Origin: Methanomassiliicoccales archaeon
GTDB taxonomy: Archaea; Thermoplasmatota; Thermoplasmata; Methanomassiliicoccales; JACIVX01
DNA: 64,000 nt
Direction of reading: 5' to 3'
NCBI GenBank assembly: GCA_014361295.1
Contig: JACIVX010000001.1
Span: forward strand, 834,293 to 898,292
Shown here: piece after piece, positions 9,689-19,379 of the stretch
How the letters are laid out: each line of letters opens with the position of its first letter
How positions within the stretch are numbered: position 1 is the first letter of the stretch
Program-made: the position numbers and the translations under genes
The notes under the pieces: generated by a model
Told to the model about the DNA's origin: nothing
Databases searched by the model: none
Seen by the model: only the letters and a program-made list of their open reading frames with translations

Positions 9689-10599
9689 GTGAATGAGATT
9701 AATATCAAAGTAAGAAATGGCATCGAGATCTTCTCAGAAGCGCAGTATTACTTTGATTCCACAAAACTGGGATTATCTGGGATTCATTGTATTTCACACG
9801 CACACCTCGATCATTTACCTACGGAGATTCATGGCGTAACGGCAATATGCACAGATCTGACTGCCAGCATAGCGAGTATGAGATTAAGGAAGGAGATCAA
9901 ACCAATTACCTGCTCCCAGGTCAGAATTCTCAACTCTGGTCATGTACCTGGCGCGTCGATGTTCCTCCTCGAGAACAAACGTAGAATTCTTTACACCGGC
10001 GATTTCAGCACGCGAACGAGATTCGGTCTTAACGCGGCCATTCCTGTCCAAACAGATGCGATGATCGTCGAAGCAACTTACGGCGATCCGCGATTTATCT
10101 TTCCAAAAACAGAGGAGATCATGCATGAGATCAGGGATTGGACTGAAGATTCAATCAAACGGGGATTTTCAGTCACCTTCTTTGTGCAACCGTTTGGAAA
10201 GGCGCAGGAGTTGATGTCAATCCTTTCTGATCGTCAGATATTTGTCCACAGAACAATCGACGATTTGACGCGATTGATCCCCAATATATCAATCCATTAT
10301 TCTACGCTCTCAGAGACCCCACCATCCGAACCATCAATCCAGATTTATCCTATGAGGTATCTAGGTTCAACTCGTATGAGAAATTGGAAAGATGAGCGAT
10401 CAAAAACAGCAGTCGCCACCGGCATGGCGGTAGACAAGTGTTTAGAAAGAGCATCGATGTCGATGAAGCATTTCCCTTGTCGGATCATGCAGACTTCGAG
10501 GAACTTATCGCCTTTATCGATCGATGCAATCCCTCTATTGTTTTAACGTATCACGGCCAATCAAGAAGACTATCGAAAGCAATCAAAAAAAATTCTTGA
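9689..10599 (+). pseudogene. MBL-fold mRNA 3'-end processing factor-like nuclease, frameshifted
   Basis: The N-terminal frame (GTG at 9689) encodes a metallo-beta-lactamase nuclease of the archaeal CPSF-like exonuclease group: HAHLDHLP zinc motif, LNSGHVPGASMFL, YTGDFSTR and VEATYGDP. Around 10424-10460 the frame is lost. The conserved C-terminal part (VDEAFPLSDHADFEELIAF, then LTYHGQSRRLSKAI) continues in the -1 frame and stops at 10599. The unshifted frame gives an unrelated tail ending at 10546. Both metal-binding histidines of the C-terminal part are therefore lost unless ribosomes shift frame. It may be a real pseudogene, a recoded gene or an assembly error. It converges on cbf5. Confidence 0.8.
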
Positions 10600-10654
10600 T
10601 ATTGATTCGAGACCATTGATTAAAAATCAGACAACCATACGGGATTTTTTATGA

Positions 10655-11602
10655 TCACCACATTTTCGGATACGTGCTGGGTTTCATGAATACCCGCATC
10701 GTCTTCGCCGCGATGCCTTCCTTCGCGTTGAGAATTCTTTCTGCGCTCATCTCAGCAGTCGCGAGAGCGACACCTTCACCTTTTTCCGTCATAATCGCAA
10801 CCGTACTTCCCTTCATAATCTCGTCATCGAGACGCGCAATGCCAACGACTGCTAGATCCGCGCCATGGCAGATCGCATCAACAGCGCTGTCCTTAATGAT
10901 AATCTTTGGAAGAGGCTCAAGGAGCTTCTCAAATGGCATGAGAATTTTCTTCATAAAAGAATCATCATCTTCCTCCTTCCAGAATACGAATGCATCCTTA
11001 ATATCTTGAAGTCTGAAAGACTCTTCTTCCCTCATATTTCCAGAGCGTACACGTCTCAACTCTTCCATATGCGCTCCCGTTCCTAGAGCTTCGCCGACGT
11101 CGTAACAAAGCGTCCTGATATAAGTTCCAGCGTCGCAGGAAACCCTGAAAAGAATCTCCCTCCCTCTGATCTCAATAATTCTGATCTCGTGGATCTTTCT
11201 GACACGCATCTGCCGCTTCACCGCAGATCGCACTGGCGGAGTCTGAAAAATTTCACCTACAAAACTCAAAAGAACCTTGCGAATATCTTCTTCTTTCTTT
11301 TCCCTGTGCAACTTCATCAAACATACGTACTCCTTATCAGATCTCAGAGTCAGATCGATCGCTCGGATTGCCTTCCCTGTAGCGATCGGAAGGACCCCGC
11401 TGACGTTGGGATCAAGGGTGCCTCCGTGGGCGACCTTCTTGATCAACAGAATATCTCTAACCCAGGCAGTCACTTGGTGAGATGTGGGCCCGCGCGGCTT
11501 ATCGAGATTGATCACACCAGCTTCTAAAAGCTCTTCCACCGATCGAGCCGATGGGGGCTTTCCCCATTTCTCGCTGACGAACGATTCTTCTCTTATGAGC
11601 AT
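10655..11602 (-). CDS. cbf5: tRNA/rRNA pseudouridine synthase Cbf5 (TruB family)
   Basis: Cbf5 is the catalytic subunit of archaeal H/ACA ribonucleoproteins and also makes tRNA pseudouridine 55. The catalytic aspartate lies in GGTLDPNVSGVLPIATGKA near residue 62. The motif SCDAGTYIRTLCYDVGEALG is present, and a PUA domain fills the C-terminal third from about residue 235. I use ATG 11602 (MLIREESF), placed eight bases after GAGGT. The frame extends to a TTG at 11611. It overlaps the end of cmk by ten bases and is the last gene of the S10-spc transcription unit. Confidence 0.95.
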   Translation of the reverse strand: MLIREESFVSEKWGKPPSARSVEELLEAGVINLDKPRGPTSHQVTAWVRDILLIKKVAHGGTLDPNVSGVLPIATGKAIRAIDLTLRSDKEYVCLMKLHREKKEEDIRKVLLSFVGEIFQTPPVRSAVKRQMRVRKIHEIRIIEIRGREILFRVSCDAGTYIRTLCYDVGEALGTGAHMEELRRVRSGNMREEESFRLQDIKDAFVFWKEEDDDSFMKKILMPFEKLLEPLPKIIIKDSAVDAICHGADLAVVGIARLDDEIMKGSTVAIMTEKGEGVALATAEMSAERILNAKEGIAAKTMRVFMKPSTYPKMW

Positions 11603-12141
11603 TCTGGCCAACCTCTCGCCTCCAGTGCCCTAATAATTTTCGAAACCACTTCATCAGGTGAGAGGTGTGTTGTGTCAATTACGAGATCATAAAAACTCCT
11701 ATCAGCTGGATCAAATCCGTAATATCGCTCATATCTCGTCGCCTCACATTTCTCCCTTTCGATGATCTTCTTTCTTGCCGCATCACCATCGATCCCATCC
11801 CGCATCGAAGCCCTTCTCGATCTTTCATCGAGTTCCGCATCCAGGTAAATCTTAAAAGCATCGATTCCATTTTTATTCAGAAGATATCCAGTCAATCGTC
11901 CCTCAAGAATGATGTTATCATTCTCACGCGCGATCCGCAACATTTCTTCATCGAGCATTCGATCGAATTGGGCATCCTTTTCCGCCAATTTACCAAATTC
12001 CTCAAGACTCAAACCATGTTCTTCAGCCATTTTTCTAAAGACTGCGCCGGAAACGACATATCTGATTCCGAGCTTATCTGAGAGGAGTTTGCAAACCGTT
12101 GTCTTCCCGGAACCTGGGGGGCCGCTGATCGTGATTCTCAT
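11593..12141 (-). CDS. cmk: Cytidylate kinase, archaeal type
   Basis: This 182-residue kinase phosphorylates CMP and dCMP. The P-loop is GPPGSGKTTV at the N-terminus, followed by RYVVSGAVFRKMA and the lid-like segment RRASMRDGIDGDAARKKIIEREKCEATRY. Archaeal CMP kinases commonly sit between secY and cbf5, as here. The start overlaps the stop of the EMC3/YidC-like gene by four bases. Confidence 0.93.
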   Translation of the reverse strand: MRITISGPPGSGKTTVCKLLSDKLGIRYVVSGAVFRKMAEEHGLSLEEFGKLAEKDAQFDRMLDEEMLRIARENDNIILEGRLTGYLLNKNGIDAFKIYLDAELDERSRRASMRDGIDGDAARKKIIEREKCEATRYERYYGFDPADRSFYDLVIDTTHLSPDEVVSKIIRALEARGWPECS

Positions 12142-12788
12142 TTTGCATCGGCCTTCATCTGTTTCAAGCGCTTCTTAAATGAGAAATACCTGAGTATTCT
12201 TGCGAGCACCTGACCGAATGGCACGCTGATGAGCGAATACAGAAGTATCCAGCTTGGCAGAACATAAACGGCATTCATGTCTGCATTGAACGACCATGGT
12301 ACAGCGAAGTGAGCGCTGTTGATATTAATCATAAAGACCGATAACCATGCAAAAATGGGAACGACAATAATCATCGTAATCGGGAGGAGTTTCAATTGAG
12401 ACGTTGAGACCTCCATCGATTTTTGAAGTATTTTTGGCTGCTGCTCTGTAAGCTTCTTGATCTTATACGTGTTGTTCTCCATTCGGGCCTGCCTTAACTC
12501 CTTGTTAAAAGCGGCGACAATCTTTTGGCTTTTCACCTGTTCCACATAATCAACCATGAAATGCCTGATGATGATCGTAAGACCGGTCATGATGATACCA
12601 GCAAGAAAGAGTGTGACAACAGGATATTGTCCGCTGAATCCGATAATTGGCTCAAGTCCGTAGCCGACAATTTGCCCGAGACCATTTCTCAGACTCGGAT
12701 CAAATAGAATGAAAAGGGCCAGTACGAAAACGAGAATTGTTGTGATCCTCGGCATGCCACTTTGGGTTTGAGAGGGATTTGGCACCAT
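12138..12788 (-). CDS. DUF106 membrane protein (archaeal EMC3/TMCO1/YidC-like insertase)
   Basis: This 216-residue protein has a hydrophobic N-terminal segment (ITTILVFVLALFILF), then a further membrane segment near 58-75, a basic coiled region at about 85-125 (QKIVAAFNKELRQARM), and two C-terminal hydrophobic segments. This is the layout of DUF106, related to the Oxa1 superfamily and thought to help insert membrane proteins. Its place directly after secY, with stop and start overlapping as TAATG, supports that role. The function in archaea is inferred from family knowledge. Confidence 0.88.
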   Translation of the reverse strand: MVPNPSQTQSGMPRITTILVFVLALFILFDPSLRNGLGQIVGYGLEPIIGFSGQYPVVTLFLAGIIMTGLTIIIRHFMVDYVEQVKSQKIVAAFNKELRQARMENNTYKIKKLTEQQPKILQKSMEVSTSQLKLLPITMIIVVPIFAWLSVFMININSAHFAVPWSFNADMNAVYVLPSWILLYSLISVPFGQVLARILRYFSFKKRLKQMKADAK

Positions 12789-14374
12789 TATTCACCTCCG
12801 AAAAACTGTCTCAATACGGGATGCATCTCCATCATCTGCTCTCTGCCGATAGCTTCGTAGAACTGTATCAAGATTCCGACTGTGAGAAGAACGCCGGTAC
12901 CACTTGCGTTCCCGACGGTTCCGATGAGATCCGCGATCGCAGCTAGCGCCCCAACAAGCGCACCGCTGATAATCGTCACCACAGGAATATATCTTTCAAG
13001 TACTCGCCGGAGCACTCTCGGATCTCTTCTGAAACCTGGAATCTGCAACCCAGATGATTCGATTTGCCTCGCAACAGCCTCAGGTCCCATATTTGTCGTT
13101 TCGATCCAGAACTTTGCAAAAATAATCGAGCCTACGACCATCACACCAAGATAAACAATAACGTGCAGCGCGATTTGTAAACTATCGTGTCCCGCGGCTA
13201 AATGTCCGTATCTCTCAGGACTCAAGATTGGTAGCAACCAGTCTCCAAGCCCTCTTGGCGTCGAAAGATACCACGCTAGCCCGCCCGCTGGGTATGTACT
13301 TCCGGGCTCATAAAATCCTATCCACCATTGCCCCCCGATCAGAGGAAGACCTCTGAACGATGGATTGTTCCAGAGAAGCATCGAAAACATGCTGACGTTC
13401 GCAAGCAACGCCGCCATAAGGATGACTGGAATGTTTGAGGCGTAGATGAGCTTGATCGGATAACGGCCCCTGGCACCCCTTGCAGTCCCGTGAGCAAGTG
13501 GAAGTTCGATACGCGTCGATTCAACATAGGCAACAAAAAGGAAAATCGCGATCGTGCCGATCAGGGCAACCATGGGATTCGGGTTCTGTAAGAGAATTCT
13601 TTCGTATCCGCCTCCGGCGAGCCCTGCGGCTGAAGTGTTCTGAAGGATGTAGATCGTTTTTGGGATTGTACCTGCTGGCGGATTATTGATGCTTATTGGC
13701 AGATTCGGATCCACCGGTTGCCAGTTGACGGTACCCGTGAAGATCGCTTCCGCGACGCCAGCGGCGATAAAGAGAGAAATGCCGCTACCAATCCCCCATT
13801 TCGAAACGACTTCGTCCATAAGGAAGACAAGATAGGATCCGATGAAAAGCTGAAGAACGATGACGAATCTCGCGAAATTAAGACCACTCAATATTCCGCC
13901 ACTTCCGAAGATTCCTTCCAGATTATGGACGAATGTTTCCGAAGGCACGAGATACCCGAAAACCTGCGGCACCGCTTCAACAATGATCATGATGAGGACG
14001 AGGAATTTCTGCGTGCTCTGATAGACCGCCTTATCCTCATCATTCCTGAGATCCAGCTTAATGATTTTCGCACCGACGAAGAGTTGCATGATAATCGAAC
14101 CAGTCACGATCGGTCCGATACCAAGGTGCATCAGTGATCCCTGAGCTCCAGCGAGTATTGCCCTGTACTGGGCAAACAGGTCAATCGTTTGAGTTTGATC
14201 TAGACCATAGATATAGACATTGGTCATGATGAAGTAAAAAACAAGGATGATGATGACCCACATCATCTTCGTTCTAAAATGGACATGGCCTTCAGGTCGA
14301 GAAACAGCAGGCAACCTATCGGTGAGGGGTTTCAACTTATACAGTCTGCTTTTTTCCCCTTCAGCCATGTCCAT
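12788..14374 (-). CDS. secY: Preprotein translocase subunit SecY
   Basis: SecY forms the protein-conducting channel (archaeal Sec61 alpha). It is 528 residues long, longer than most archaeal forms. The plug and first membrane segments are seen in VIIILVFYFIMTNVYIYGL, and the typical LGIGPIVTGSIIMQLFVGAKII follows at about 100. The long polar loop near residues 222-245 (NWQPVDPNLPISINNPPAG) and another at about 342-400 probably explain the extra length. The cytosolic C-terminal half keeps RQIESSGLQIPGFRRDPR and a GTGVLLTVGILIQFYE segment. It follows uL15 by 12 bases. Confidence 0.97.
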   Translation of the reverse strand: MDMAEGEKSRLYKLKPLTDRLPAVSRPEGHVHFRTKMMWVIIILVFYFIMTNVYIYGLDQTQTIDLFAQYRAILAGAQGSLMHLGIGPIVTGSIIMQLFVGAKIIKLDLRNDEDKAVYQSTQKFLVLIMIIVEAVPQVFGYLVPSETFVHNLEGIFGSGGILSGLNFARFVIVLQLFIGSYLVFLMDEVVSKWGIGSGISLFIAAGVAEAIFTGTVNWQPVDPNLPISINNPPAGTIPKTIYILQNTSAAGLAGGGYERILLQNPNPMVALIGTIAIFLFVAYVESTRIELPLAHGTARGARGRYPIKLIYASNIPVILMAALLANVSMFSMLLWNNPSFRGLPLIGGQWWIGFYEPGSTYPAGGLAWYLSTPRGLGDWLLPILSPERYGHLAAGHDSLQIALHVIVYLGVMVVGSIIFAKFWIETTNMGPEAVARQIESSGLQIPGFRRDPRVLRRVLERYIPVVTIISGALVGALAAIADLIGTVGNASGTGVLLTVGILIQFYEAIGREQMMEMHPVLRQFFGGE

Positions 14375-14386
14375 CCCAGAGCATCG

Positions 14387-14812
14387 CTACGGTTGAATAA
14401 CGGAGCCGCCTGCGGCTTCAATCTTCTCCCGTGCAAGTTCCGAACAATCGGCCACGATGACATCGATCGGTTCGATGATTTTCCCTGAGCCAAGGAGTTT
14501 GTCAACACCCATCTTTGTCAAATTCACCGTGACCTTCCCATCCTTTCTCTCAGCAAAACCGTCCGCGATCAACTTGTTTATATTCTCCTGGATCTCGCCG
14601 ACATTCATCGCAATCTTGGCAGCCACGATGCTCTGAGGTCTCTTGAAACCATGTCGGCCGAAATGATCTGGATCGTATTTCAACATATACATGACTTTAT
14701 GTTTGTGAAGACCCGCGTTACCGCGACCTCCTCGGAGGCCCGCACCGCGCCCCGCCTTCTTGCCGCGTCCGTGTGTGCGGCTTCCCCTGAATTTCTTAGT
14801 CCTGCTTGGCAT
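14387..14812 (-). CDS. rpl15p: Ribosomal protein uL15
   Basis: This large-subunit protein of 141 residues begins with the basic, glycine-rich tail typical of the family (TKKFRGSRTHGRGKKAGRGAG). The globular half ends with SELAREKIEAAGGSVIQP. It is the last ribosomal protein of the spc part, 12 bases upstream of secY. Length and start are standard. Confidence 0.97.
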   Translation of the reverse strand: MPSRTKKFRGSRTHGRGKKAGRGAGLRGGRGNAGLHKHKVMYMLKYDPDHFGRHGFKRPQSIVAAKIAMNVGEIQENINKLIADGFAERKDGKVTVNLTKMGVDKLLGSGKIIEPIDVIVADCSELAREKIEAAGGSVIQP

Positions 14813-14822
14813 TGGACATCAC

Positions 14823-15290
14823 CTAGAGCATTCTCTCAATCAATTCGTTGATCTTCTCTCCGCGGTATCCAAGAGCGCCCCCGTTGGTAAATGACCTCTT
14901 GTTGCCGCCGTATCCCTTCCGCGGGGGATTGAGCCTAAAGACAGGTTTCACATCAACAAGGTCCGAATATTTCACCTCGTCTTTAGCCACGCTTTTTGCG
15001 AATGAGATGATCGATGTGAATTTCGAATGATTCTGAATATATAGATCGTCGATCGGCTTGTCCCCCTTGAGTCGTCCCCTGAATTTGATCATTCTCGCAA
15101 GAGTTTCACTGTTCACTTCGCCCCATGTGATATAGTCCTTCGCTTTCTGTAGCATTCCCTTAATGCTATCCGTCTCCGGAACAACAACGCAGTGATTGGG
15201 GCGGGTAAGATTTAGCATCCGCATCGTGTCCTCGATCTCCTTCTTAACACCAGCGTGTCCTCGTACTCTGATCACAGCGTAGGCCACCAC
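14823..15290 (-). CDS. rpl30p: Ribosomal protein uL30
   Basis: This 155-residue protein is the long archaeal/eukaryotic form of L30. The core AVIRVRGHAGVKKEIEDTMRML and NHCVVVP are followed by the archaeal C-terminal extension ending in RSFTNGGALGYRGEKINELI. It lies between uS5 and uL15 with gaps of only a base or a few, so it is surely cotranscribed with both. Confidence 0.96.
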   Translation of the reverse strand: MVAYAVIRVRGHAGVKKEIEDTMRMLNLTRPNHCVVVPETDSIKGMLQKAKDYITWGEVNSETLARMIKFRGRLKGDKPIDDLYIQNHSKFTSIISFAKSVAKDEVKYSDLVDVKPVFRLNPPRKGYGGNKRSFTNGGALGYRGEKINELIERML

Positions 15291-15291
15291 A

Positions 15292-15993
15292 TCATCCCTC
15301 CTGCCCTGTTATTTCCCGCTGTTGATCCATATTTGCATCATGTTCTGGAAAATGAACCATGACACGACCACTCATGATCTTCAAGCGTTTCTCTTGTTCT
15401 TCAGTGATCCTGAGGACGGATGTCTTCATGAGGGCATCGAATGTCGCTAGGGCATAATTGACCGTCGTTTTTGTATGGCCACGCGCAAATCCCCATGCAT
15501 CCTTGATACCAGCAAGTTGCAAGATGATTTTTGCGACGTCTCCTACAGCTAGCGAAACACCCCTAGGAGCAGGTTTGAATGTCACCTCAACAGACCCTGC
15601 CTTTCCGACAACCATAAACGGTAATGAATGAGGTGTGCCGCATCCGCACTCCCAAGATCCGCATCCTCTCTTTATCTCGATGATATTCAATTTCGCGTTG
15701 TCAATCGCTTTCCTAATTGCAGGACCGACCTCTTTGCCCTTTGCCCTGCCAACACCTACGAAACCATCGCCGTTACCGACTGCGACAGTAATCGCGAATT
15801 TCACTCTTCTGCCCGAGTCGGTCATTCGCTGGACCATGTTGACGTCGATGACCTCATCTTTCAGATCGGGAAGGAGGACGTCGACGATTTCAGGTTCGCG
15901 AAGTGGGAGCTTTGTTGCAAGTGCATCGCTCATCGATGTGATCTCGCCGTTCATGACCATCTTGCCTAGTTTTGTCTTCGGCGTCCATTCCAT
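15292..15993 (-). CDS. rps5p: Ribosomal protein uS5
   Basis: This is a 233-residue small-subunit protein of the decoding region. The N-terminal double-stranded RNA-binding fold carries [20 protein letters not shown], and the C-terminal half has [25 protein letters not shown] split over the usual loop. A short polar tail ([17 protein letters not shown]) extends beyond the fold. One base separates its stop from the uL30 start. Confidence 0.96.
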   Translation of the reverse strand: MEWTPKTKLGKMVMNGEITSMSDALATKLPLREPEIVDVLLPDLKDEVIDVNMVQRMTDSGRRVKFAITVAVGNGDGFVGVGRAKGKEVGPAIRKAIDNAKLNIIEIKRGCGSWECGCGTPHSLPFMVVGKAGSVEVTFKPAPRGVSLAVGDVAKIILQLAGIKDAWGFARGHTKTTVNYALATFDALMKTSVLRITEEQEKRLKIMSGRVMVHFPEHDANMDQQREITGQEG

Positions 15994-16494
15994 TTACTCC
16001 ACCTCCATTTTCTTTTTGATATCTTCGACGAGTTTCTCGACGCCCTCCCCGATGTGCTGACCTTTGATTCTCTCGTCCGAAGGAAGAATCTCTTCGCCAT
16101 GAGGAACCTCAATACCCGCATCGAGAATTCCTTTCAACGCAGCGAAACACGAGGCACCCCTCGCCGGATCTCGCAAACCAATATCTAGAACCGCCTGATC
16201 GATTCCTTTCTTCTTTGCTCTCAGTGCGGCGAGGTATCCTGTCAGATAAGCTGCAGGTGTGTTTCCAGTTGAGAGATTCCAGCCAAGCTTGATCAGTTCC
16301 CTCGAGTGCGCTTGTGCGGTCACTCGATCGCCAATAGGATCGAATTCAATGAACTGCACACTCGCATTTCTCAACGAGATCCTGACGACAGCTCTCGGAA
16401 CCCCTGCCCTTAGCAATCTCGCCCTTTGTCGATAGTCTGTTCTGCCTTCTCGCCTTCGTCGGAATGGCACTTTATATCGAGGTCCGTGAGCCAT
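15994..16494 (-). CDS. rpl18p: Ribosomal protein uL18
   Basis: This 166-residue 5S rRNA-binding protein starts with [20 protein letters not shown], typical of archaeal L18. The core has [22 protein letters not shown] and the [19 protein letters not shown] segment. The stop directly abuts uS5, and the start overlaps the eL19 stop by one base. Confidence 0.96.
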   Translation of the reverse strand: MAHGPRYKVPFRRRREGRTDYRQRARLLRAGVPRAVVRISLRNASVQFIEFDPIGDRVTAQAHSRELIKLGWNLSTGNTPAAYLTGYLAALRAKKKGIDQAVLDIGLRDPARGASCFAALKGILDAGIEVPHGEEILPSDERIKGQHIGEGVEKLVEDIKKKMEVE

Positions 16495-16949
16495 TAGTTG
16501 CCCTCCTTGAGATGTCCTTCCATTTTGAGATGGGTGATCAAATGAGTCTTGCTTTTAAACATTCCGCCTTTAGCCTTCATATAGAACTCTCTGTAAACAG
16601 CCCTGCTGATCTTGCCTTCATCCCTCAATTCCTTAAGCGTTCTTCTGATCGGTCTGATAGTCTGAATCCACTGCCTTTTTTCGGGCGTTCTCGCACCTGC
16701 AGCGCCCTTTCTACTGCCAGGACCCCTTCGTCTTCCCTTTTCTTTTTGGGCAGCCCTGTATCTTGCTCTTGCTCGTGAAATTCCTCTTTTTGGAAGAGCG
16801 ACGATTGCTCCAGAATCAATCGCAGTTCGGATATCGGCACGGGTGATCGCGTCCGCGATATCCTCAATTCGATTCGGATCGATCCAAACCCTGTTAATCC
16901 CACATCCAAGGATCTCTGCCGCAATCCGTCTTTGATTTTTCAGGTTCAT
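16494..16949 (-). CDS. rpl19e: Ribosomal protein eL19
   Basis: This 151-residue protein is found only in archaea and eukaryotes. The start [17 protein letters not shown] at 16949 fits the family exactly. An open frame upstream (to 17003) runs through the end of eL32 and is not used. The basic segment around [18 protein letters not shown] and the C-terminal long helix are normal. Confidence 0.96.
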   Translation of the reverse strand: MNLKNQRRIAAEILGCGINRVWIDPNRIEDIADAITRADIRTAIDSGAIVALPKRGISRARARYRAAQKEKGRRRGPGSRKGAAGARTPEKRQWIQTIRPIRRTLKELRDEGKISRAVYREFYMKAKGGMFKSKTHLITHLKMEGHLKEGN

Positions 16950-16950
16950 A

Positions 16951-17763
16951 TCATCCCGTCCTGTTGAGAATCCTGATTCCAAGCTGATCTGCCTTGCTTT
17001 CAATCTCTATTCGCTTCTTATAGCCGACCGTACTGCCGATTCTCACAGCCTGCCGCTTTGGATCGATTCCTTCAAGCTGTGAAGGGTTGTAAACCATGAC
17101 TTCTTCAAAGCCAGATGGATGCAATCCGCGTACTTTTTTCGGCCCGCGGTATCCGATCGACACAACAGGAGGCCTATATTTGTAATGCCGCCGCATCTTG
17201 CTATGCAGACCGCGGGGCTTCCTCCATTTTTCACCGAGTCTCTTGTACCTGAACCATTCCTGTCTAAGAAACGCTGGTCTTCTCTCTGAGATTTTACGTC
17301 TCAACGCAAGCAATTTCGCGATTGTTGGATCGAGGGCAGGTTTTGCCTTGACGAGATAACCACCCTTCTCGACGATCGCCGCTTCTTTTGCCGATACTTC
17401 TGCTTCTTCAATGATGACCTCTTCAGCTTTATTCTCTTGCTCAGCACCCTTTTCCTTCTCGATTTCTTCTTCTTTTGTCTTCTCGACGACCACTTCCTCA
17501 GGCACCTTTTCTTCTTCCCTAGATTCGGGTACTGATTCCTCAAGAATCCCTCGTTCTTCAATGACCTCAATCCAATGCTCGGCGATCTTTGGACCGACGC
17601 CTTTTAGGCGGTCAATTATCTCTTTCTTTCGCTCCTCATCATATAACGCATCAAGGAGGTCTGAGAGCGTTCTGATTCCCATCGCTTCGAGTTCTTCCTT
17701 GTATTCATCTTTATAATATGGTAATTCTGAAATTTCCCTGATTTCCCCTTCATGCTTGCTCAT
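16951..17763 (-). CDS. rpl32e: Ribosomal protein eL32 with N-terminal helix-hairpin-helix extension
   Basis: The eL32 domain occupies about residues 140-270 (FLRQEWFRYKRLGEKWRKPR, then GLHPSGFEEVMVYNP). In front is an extension of about 140 residues. First comes a helix-hairpin-helix-like domain (GIRTLSDLLDALYDEE, then RLKGVGPKIAEHWIEVI), then a very acidic, Glu-Lys-rich linker at about 80-125. Extended eL32 with a similar N-terminal domain is known in haloarchaea. The gene lies between uL6 and eL19. Its start overlaps the uL6 stop by four bases. Confidence 0.95.
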   Translation of the reverse strand: MSKHEGEIREISELPYYKDEYKEELEAMGIRTLSDLLDALYDEERKKEIIDRLKGVGPKIAEHWIEVIEERGILEESVPESREEEKVPEEVVVEKTKEEEIEKEKGAEQENKAEEVIIEEAEVSAKEAAIVEKGGYLVKAKPALDPTIAKLLALRRKISERRPAFLRQEWFRYKRLGEKWRKPRGLHSKMRRHYKYRPPVVSIGYRGPKKVRGLHPSGFEEVMVYNPSQLEGIDPKRQAVRIGSTVGYKKRIEIESKADQLGIRILNRTG

Positions 17764-18311
17764 TGACTCATCCTCCTCGCTTTTTCAACAATGTAAATGC
17801 CATCCTGGAAGACCCTCGAATCGTATCCTTTGATAGCTGTAGCACGTTCGATATTTGCAGCTGTCTGGGAAACTGCTTCGATATCGATTCCAGTCAAAAT
17901 CACTTCATTACCTTTGACAGCGATCTTCGTATCGCCGACGATATTCGCTTTGCGGGGTGTCCTCTCGCCGAGGAAATTTTCTATGATGAACTTATCCCCT
18001 TTCACATATGCCTTGATTGGAAAGTGCGAATACACGATCTTCATCTTGTATTCAAATCCATGCAGCACCCCTTCAACCATATTTTTAATATGTGCTGCGA
18101 AGGTTCCGACGAGAGCCCGCTCCTTTTTGCGCGGAAACTCGCAATGAACAATGATCTCTCCATCTGATTTCGTGATCTGAACCCGTGGATGAGCCAATCT
18201 CCTGGTGAGCTTTCCTTTTGGACCTGAAACTGTTACGTTTCCGTCAGAGAGCTCGATCGTAACTCCGCCAGGAATGCTGACGACTTCTTCAACTACACCA
18301 GTAACTACCAT
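17760..18311 (-). CDS. rpl6p: Ribosomal protein uL6
   Basis: This 183-residue protein has the two-fold repeated L6 domain: GGVTIELSDGNVTVSGPKGK in the first half and IAVKGNEVILTGIDIEAVSQ in the second, then AYVKGDKFIIENFLGERTPR at the junction. I start at 18311 (MVVTGVVEEVVSIPGG). The longer frame to 18353 would overlap uS8 by 32 bases and adds residues unlike the family. Confidence 0.96.
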   Translation of the reverse strand: MVVTGVVEEVVSIPGGVTIELSDGNVTVSGPKGKLTRRLAHPRVQITKSDGEIIVHCEFPRKKERALVGTFAAHIKNMVEGVLHGFEYKMKIVYSHFPIKAYVKGDKFIIENFLGERTPRKANIVGDTKIAVKGNEVILTGIDIEAVSQTAANIERATAIKGYDSRVFQDGIYIVEKARRMSQ

Positions 18312-18321
18312 ATCCTCATCC

Positions 18322-18711
18322 TCAGTAAACAAAAGCGAGGAGCTTTCCCCCAATGCCCAACTCTTTTGCCTTCACATGACTGACAACGCCTTTCGTGGTT
18401 GTCAGAATGAGAACGCCGAAGTCCTGAGCTGGCAGATACCTCGCTTCAAATTTTTCCAGATCATTCTTCTTCACTGAATATCTCGGCTTAATCACACCGC
18501 AGTTGTTAATTCTTCCGTGCAATTTCACTCTGAATATCCCGGCCTTTCCATCTTCGATGAATTCAAACTGATTGATATACCCTGATTCCTGCATGACCTT
18601 GAGCACTCTGCCGATGAGCTTCGAGGACGGTCTAATCACACACTCCTGCTTGCCCACGAGTGCCGCATTCTTTATCGTTGCCATTGCATCATTCAGCGGA
18701 TCGTTCTGCAT
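18322..18711 (-). CDS. rps8p: Ribosomal protein uS8
   Basis: This 129-residue central-domain protein of the 30S subunit starts [20 protein letters not shown]. It ends with the conserved RNA-binding segment [20 protein letters not shown]. It lies between uS14 and uL6, with 12 and 10 bases around it. Confidence 0.97.
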   Translation of the reverse strand: MQNDPLNDAMATIKNAALVGKQECVIRPSSKLIGRVLKVMQESGYINQFEFIEDGKAGIFRVKLHGRINNCGVIKPRYSVKKNDLEKFEARYLPAQDFGVLILTTTKGVVSHVKAKELGIGGKLLAFVY

Positions 18712-18723
18712 AATTTCACCACC

Positions 18724-18870
18724 TCATGAGTATTTCTTAAATCCAATGTGAGGCGCTATTTCGCGGAAACATTGACGGCAAAGATGCATACCGTAACGGC
18801 GGATGATCCCACGCTTCCTGCCACATCGCAGGCAGCCTTTTTTCCTGCCGAATTCCTTCTTTGGTTTCAA
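18724..18870 (-). CDS. rps14p: Ribosomal protein uS14, zinc-binding form (TTG start)
   Basis: This 48-residue gene is easily missed because of its size and TTG start. The peptide begins [13 protein letters not shown] and contains two zinc-binding pairs, CLRC and CRQC, 15 residues apart. It ends [12 protein letters not shown], the archaeal uS14 C-terminus. The TTG at 18870 overlaps the uL5 stop as TTGA and follows GGAGGT. It occupies the usual place between uL5 and uS8. Confidence 0.95.
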   Translation of the reverse strand: MKPKKEFGRKKGCLRCGRKRGIIRRYGMHLCRQCFREIAPHIGFKKYS

Positions 18871-19379
18871 TAGACCACCTCCACCCCGAAACGCTCCTTC
18901 AAGAATTCCATCGCTTCTTCCTTTGTCAAACGGTGGGATTTGGGGAGCCTTCTTGGCATCACCCGCCTTGTTGATACCCTATATCCTGGTCGTTTGACCG
19001 AGACACAAATGTCCATCCCGAAAATTCCAATCTCGGGATCATATTTCATGCCTTCGAAGTCGGTGTAATCCGAAATGCCGAACGAAAAATTGCCCTCAGG
19101 ATCAAAAGAATAACTGGCGACCTTGTTTTCCCTGATCCATAACGCCTTCTTAAGGAACTCCTCGGCTTTTTCGCCTCTCAATGTCACCTTGCACCCAATG
19201 GGCATACCCCTTCTTACGCCCAAATCCCTGTTCGTCACCTTTGCAGTCGTGACTTTTGGCTTCTGACCTGTTAACATCTCAAGAACCTTCTGAGCCTTGA
19301 CAAGCCGCTCTCCAGCCTCTCCGACTCCGATGTTGACGACGACCTTCTCGATTCTAGGCTTCCTCATGATCTCGCTCAT
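18867..19379 (-). CDS. rpl5p: Ribosomal protein uL5
   Basis: This 170-residue 5S rRNA-binding protein has [20 protein letters not shown] near the start and [18 protein letters not shown] near the end. [11 protein letters not shown] is the archaeal signature. Its start overlaps the eS4 stop by four bases and its stop overlaps the uS14 start. Confidence 0.96.
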   Translation of the reverse strand: MSEIMRKPRIEKVVVNIGVGEAGERLVKAQKVLEMLTGQKPKVTTAKVTNRDLGVRRGMPIGCKVTLRGEKAEEFLKKALWIRENKVASYSFDPEGNFSFGISDYTDFEGMKYDPEIGIFGMDICVSVKRPGYRVSTRRVMPRRLPKSHRLTKEEAMEFLKERFGVEVVY

